Source: Bacteroidota bacterium (GTDB lineage Bacteria > Bacteroidota > Bacteroidia > Bacteroidales > Lentimicrobiaceae). Taken from it: a stretch of 64,000 bases of DNA. Below, piece after piece: positions 61,201-64,000 of this stretch (positions within the stretch are counted from its first letter, which is position 1; each line of letters starts with the position of its first letter). The stretch spans positions 19,789 through 83,788 of the forward strand of contig JAEYSM010000062.1 in assembly GCA_023434665.1 (NCBI GenBank), written 5' to 3'. Under the pieces are notes generated by a model. The model searched no databases and had not been told where the DNA came from. It saw only the letters and a list, made by a program, of their open reading frames with translations. The translations under genes were made by a program, and so were the position numbers.

Positions 61201-64000
61201 AGTTACCACAAGCGTCAGATAGTGTGAATGTTACCTGAGCTGTTCCTGTCATTCCGCAAAGGTCGCTTAAACCTGTGAAGTTATTGGTTACAAATGCTTC
61301 ACCGCAGTTATCGGTACCTGTGAAGAGATTCAACCAGTAGTTGATGTCCTCAAGGTTACCTTCTCCGTCACACTCAACCTGCATTGCTGAAGGAATAATT
61401 GTCCATACAGGAGCAGTATTGTCCTCAACCGTGATTGTCTGGGTGTATACTGTACTTTCGTTGAAGCATTCGTCAACAAATTTCCATGTACGGACTCTGA
61501 TGTATCCATTAGCACATTCTGCATCCGGGGTTGTAACATCACTTACCAGAATGATTCCGGGTACTGAGCAATTATCTGTTGCCTCAGGTACTAATGACAG
61601 GGCATAGTTTAATGATTCTTCATCAGAACATTCGATGGTCATATCTAACCCACCCTGAGCGGTTGTAATAACCGGAGCTTCATCATCTACAATGTAAATG
61701 GTGGAAGTTACAGGCTGTGCAGCGTTCTGACAATCATCGTATGCTGTGAAAGTTACAACTAACGGGTTGTTGCAATTATATCCATCAATGCTTACAAAGT
61801 CATTGTTGATTTGTACATCGGTATCGCATGCGTCAATTGCTGTAGCTGTTGCCAGCCATTGAGCTACTGTATATTCAGCATTCTGATCATCACAAGCCAA
61901 ATACAATGGCTGCGGTGCTGTTATTACAGGTGCAGTTTCATCTATGAATGTAATTGTGGATGTGCAAGGTTCTGCTGCATTCTCACAATCATCCATTGCA
62001 TAGAATGTAACGGTAATTACATTGCCACATGATTGGGTGTAACCCTCAAAATTATTGGTTACAGTGATGTCCTGATCACAGGCATCAGCAGCTGTTGCAC
62101 TTGCTAACCATGTTGCGATCTGTGTTGAATAATCAACTGACTGATCACAAGTAAGTGTTAACGGCTGTGGAGCGGTAATTACAGGAGCGGTTTCATCTAT
62201 TACGGTGATGGTCCTTGTTACAGGAGTTGCTGCATTTTCACAAGCATCCATAGCTGTGAAAGTTACAGTTACCTGTGCACCGCAAGTCATGTCGATTTCG
62301 TTAAAATCGTTGTTAACTTCAACACTACCCTGACATTCATCAAGAGCAGTTGCTTCAGCCAGCCAATTAACTATAGTTTCTTCAATATCAGTAGCCTTGT
62401 TACAAACAATTTCCAGATTATCAGGAGCTGTAATTACAGGACCCTGAGTATCAGTAATTCTTATGATCTGATTGTAAGGATCGCTTTCATTTCCGCAAGC
62501 ATCCTTGGCAATCCATGACCTTGTTATAATTGTATTATTTTCACAATCTTCCGGAATATCTGGATTAACACAAGCGTAGTCAAGCTTTATACTTCCGTTA
62601 ACACTTTGTTGTTTTCGGGCATATACAAACCACTCACCATTCATCGGTCCGGTAAGATCTTCTATTTTTGAAACATAACCAGTTAAACCCGTTATATATG
62701 TTGAGTTACTGGAAGATAGTGCTCCATTTGGAGTAAAATTACCAGCACCTTCAGGAATAGCGTTTGCATTATTCCAAGCCGTGAAACCTGAAGCAGCCGG
62801 ATAGAAAGTTGGAGCATAAGTTTCCCAACCACCATCACCATCATCACAATTTCCACCAATACAGTATGGACCAACTAATATAATTCCCTGGCCACTTGGT
62901 GACACAAGGGTAAATTCAGCTCTTCCCTTACCTTGGTTGGTTTGGAATTGCAATTCAATATTTTCAATCTCACTTGCGAGTAGGCCATCAAATCCGCTCA
63001 AAGTGAATCTGAAATAACTGCCATTACCTGCATTGATATTTCCTCCGTTTGTACCTATGCAGTCTTCATTAAGAGGATTTTCAGGTTCAACTTCTTCAAT
63101 TGTCACATCACTGCAATTATCTGTGGCTTCAGGAATAAGGGCCATTGCTTCGGCCAGTGCAGTTTCATCGCCACATTCAAGATTGGCATTTAATGCTCCT
63201 GACAGAGTAATCCAGGTTGGAGGAGTATTGTCTATTATGGTAATAATCTGATCGTGTTCTGTAAGATTTCCACATACATCTTCAACTGACCAGGTCCGGG
63301 TAATGATAACCGATCCTTCGCATATACCGGGAGCGGGCTCAGAATCAACATAAGTAGCCTGTAATCCGGATGAGCAGTTATCGTATTCATCGGTTACGTC
63401 GCCAGTTATTGCAATTGAAATATTGTATTCACATTCCTGATCTGTATAAATAGTAATATCGGCAGGAGCCGTAAATGTGGGATAGGTTGTATCGTCCAGC
63501 GTAATTGTTTGGTTGCATGATGCACTGTTTCCTGCTGCATCTTTTATTGTCCAGGTTCGTGTAATGATAGTTGGACAAGTGCCTACTGCTACATCAATAT
63601 AAGTAACTGATGCAATACCGCAATCATCTGTTGCCACTCCCTGATTTACCTGGTCGGAGAATTCAGCATATGAAGATACTGCCAGAATGGAACTGAAAAC
63701 AGGACCTGTAATATCGTCTGTATCACAGCCCTCAATAATCCGGGCCACCGGACATAGGGTTATGACAGGATCTATGTTTTCGATTGTGATGGTAGCGCTT
63801 CCGGAAAACAATGGCAAGCAGTTCCTTGCATCTGTAGCCGAGATGTTAGGAGTTGAGCCCAAGCCGGTAAAGACCGCGTCTTCCGTTAAGGTAACATCGA
63901 AAGTTATGACTTGTGGATCACCACCGGCCAAATAGGTGTTACCATCATAGAATACTTTGTATGGTGCGGTACCACCATTCATTGTTACAGTGATTGTCGC
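58292..64000 (-). CDS. Giant T9SS type B adhesin with HYR domains, 5' end outside window
   Basis: The frame is open across the right edge; 1902 residues are visible. Upstream of the first Met at 63982 it reads ATITVT then NGGTAPYKVFY, an SprB-type repeat. Residues 1-1105 (from 63982) hold about eleven Ig-like/HYR units with the DDCGI/DACENAA Cys pattern, interrupted at 302-479 by a P-domain-like module. Then come six near-identical HYR units of about 83 residues (1105-1607), two Big_9/VCBS-like units (1608-1795) and a gliding-motility-associated C-terminal domain (IITPDGDNFNDFW ... FNRWGDQI) which is the T9SS type B sorting signal. It is followed by its SprF and OmpA partners. The role is probably surface adhesion or gliding. 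Confidence 0.95.
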   Translation of the reverse strand, partial: ATITVTMNGGTAPYKVFYDGNTYLAGGDPQVITFDVTLTEDAVFTGLGSTPNISATDARNCLPLFSGSATITIENIDPVITLCPVARIIEGCDTDDITGPVFSSILAVSSYAEFSDQVNQGVATDDCGIASVTYIDVAVGTCPTIITRTWTIKDAAGNSASCNQTITLDDTTYPTFTAPADITIYTDQECEYNISIAITGDVTDEYDNCSSGLQATYVDSEPAPGICEGSVIITRTWSVEDVCGNLTEHDQIITIIDNTPPTWITLSGALNANLECGDETALAEAMALIPEATDNCSDVTIEEVEPENPLNEDCIGTNGGNINAGNGSYFRFTLSGFDGLLASEIENIELQFQTNQGKGRAEFTLVSPSGQGIILVGPYCIGGNCDDGDGGWETYAPTFYPAASGFTAWNNANAIPEGAGNFTPNGALSSSNSTYITGLTGYVSKIEDLTGPMNGEWFVYARKQQSVNGSIKLDYACVNPDIPEDCENNTIITRSWIAKDACGNESDPYNQIIRITDTQGPVITAPDNLEIVCNKATDIEETIVNWLAEATALDECQGSVEVNNDFNEIDMTCGAQVTVTFTAMDACENAATPVTRTITVIDETAPVITAPQPLTLTCDQSVDYSTQIATWLASATAADACDQDITVTNNFEGYTQSCGNVITVTFYAMDDCENAAEPCTSTITFIDETAPVITAPQPLYLACDDQNAEYTVAQWLATATAIDACDTDVQINNDFVSIDGYNCNNPLVVTFTAYDDCQNAAQPVTSTIYIVDDEAPVITTAQGGLDMTIECSDEESLNYALSLVPEATDNCSVPGIILVSDVTTPDAECANGYIRVRTWKFVDECFNESTVYTQTITVEDNTAPVWTIIPSAMQVECDGEGNLEDINYWLNLFTGTDNCGEAFVTNNFTGLSDLCGMTGTAQVTFTLSDACGNSISETATFTIVDTQDPVFTYIPENITVECTEVPEPGTPVAMDNCSDVTVVYNGEEIETGDCAGNYTITRTWTATDECGNSSQGSQNITVEDNTAPEFTIIPEDMTVECDGEGNITDLNAWLNSAEATDNCGEVTITTNFNGLSNGCGNTGTATVTFTATDECGNTATASATFTIIDTSNPWINVPANVVVDNDEGLCGAQVDLIATADDECGIVTITNNITGTNDASGFYEVGTTTILWTATDECGNTVTGQTTVTVNDTEAPSITCPQDITVSADPESCDAYVTVPWPQFSDNCNVNSIVNSFTGTANASTTYPIGTTEITWTVTDDYGNTAECTMTVTVVDDIDPVISCPEDVVVNNDPGLCGAEVSIPQPEASDNCGVASIVNDFNGTLNASGFYPVGTTVITWTVTDDYGNTAECTMTVTVNDNENPVITCPEDITVSTDAEICGANVTVPAPVATDNCGIETIVNSFTGTSNASGEYPVGTTTIIWTVTDIHGNTATCEMTVTVNDDVNPTIVCPEDITANTDPGACSAMIEVPAPEANDNCGIESIVNDFNGTANASGEYPVGTTTITWIVTDIHGNTAECEMTVTVTDTEAPVIVCPESINDVVASENCEAYVEIPEPEVSDNCGIESVINDFNSTANASGYYPAGTTTITWTVTDIHGNTSTCSMTVTVIAPPVALDDFATTEIDTPVTIDVLANDTDCDSNIDPTTLINITDPANGSVMVVDGDFLYTPNSGYTGTDTFNYRICDEDNLCDEATVIITIQGETPEDIYLIANPDSDTTEVNTPKVIVNLENDIYNFEGVVPVITILEAPVHGTAIVNSDNTVSYNPYADYTGTDVYTYILSDLNGVAVSDTTTSTIVIAPAPPRDTLIIYNIITPDGDNFNDFWFIEGITEYPDNEVLVFNRWGDQIRYFERYNNTTIRWDGTNRNGELLPASTYYYIIKLRSVEKIYTGWVVIHSHEKK
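59158..60667 (-). repeat. Six tandem HYR-domain repeats of about 250 bp each
   Basis: The units begin CPEDI-type strands, contain DNCGI(E/V)SIVN and end HGNTAECEMTVTV. DNA of neighbouring units is visibly similar (for example repeated CATGGATATCAGT-type blocks), which points to expansion by recombination. Confidence 0.85.
62545..63075 (-). other. P-domain-like module inserted in the adhesin
   Basis: A region of about 178 residues (FTLSGFDGLLASEIENIELQ, then FTLVSPSGQGIILVGPYCIGG, GEWFVYARKQQS) follows the order of proprotein-convertase P domains: HT-like strand, L-x-SPSG, G-x-W. It splits an HYR/Ig unit whose halves (TIEEVEPENPLNEDC and CENNTIITRSWIAKDACGN) are otherwise joined in neighbouring units. 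Confidence 0.6.

Noticed and set aside
58992..61607. Plus-strand frames along the adhesin, apparently repeated
   Set aside because: They mirror the HYR repeat codons of the minus-strand adhesin and have no independent features.

Overview
The window comes from a member of the Bacteroidota. The evidence is two SusC/SusD pairs, type IX secretion (T9SS) sorting domains on several secreted proteins, PorP/SprF and OmpA-type T9SS partners, N-terminal lipoboxes on surface proteins, and Bacteroidota-type promoters (-7 consensus TAnnTTTG) upstream of many genes. The combination suggests a free-living, probably aquatic, glucan-degrading member of the phylum; order and genus cannot be fixed from this sequence alone. 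I saw no rRNA, tRNA, CRISPR array, prophage or intact insertion sequence.

Layout: 1-2442 (minus strand) carries the start of a small membrane protein, a FemAB/GNAT-fold protein, a lipoprotein and a CrcB fluoride channel. 2541-5641 (plus) carries a baeRF release-factor-like protein and a large secreted beta-helix protein. 5675-9728 (minus) carries KatG and an OmpP1/FadL porin. 9809-10955 is a two-gene HipA-like kinase/DUF3037 unit. 10957-13546 is a NarL-type two-component pair facing a T9SS-exported protein. 15587-18334 holds a small protein, a second FemAB-type transferase and a YqhD-like alcohol dehydrogenase. 18442-20067 is another exported beta-helix protein. 20064-25038 is a CotH-like gene followed closely by a giant propeller-type sensor kinase, divergent from a first beta-glucan utilization locus (GH16, SusC, SusD; 25158-30987). 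31117-34343 is a PfkB kinase and an EF-G paralogue with altered GTPase motifs. 34457-43124 (minus) is a second beta-glucan locus (PKD surface protein, GH16, SusC, SusD, GH30), flanked by a further GH30 joined to a GT39-like membrane transferase (43458-46468). After a decayed stretch come two SDR enzymes, ArsC-like reductase and fumarase (47168-51039), a TonB receptor with a beta-helix lipoprotein (51154-55094), and a T9SS gliding/adhesin operon (55236-64000) whose giant adhesin runs off the right edge.

How it fits together: the two PULs, the GH30 enzymes and the CotH/sensor pair look like a system for sensing, binding, cutting and importing beta-1,3/1,6-glucans such as laminarin. The rightmost operon builds a T9SS-exported HYR-domain adhesin with its own outer-membrane partners. 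Points most worth a second look are the EF-G paralogue that lacks the catalytic histidine, the HipA-like/DUF3037 unit, the CotH-sensor kinase operon, the 7-bp TGCTGAN repeat tracts at gene 3' ends, and the P-domain-like module inserted in the giant adhesin.
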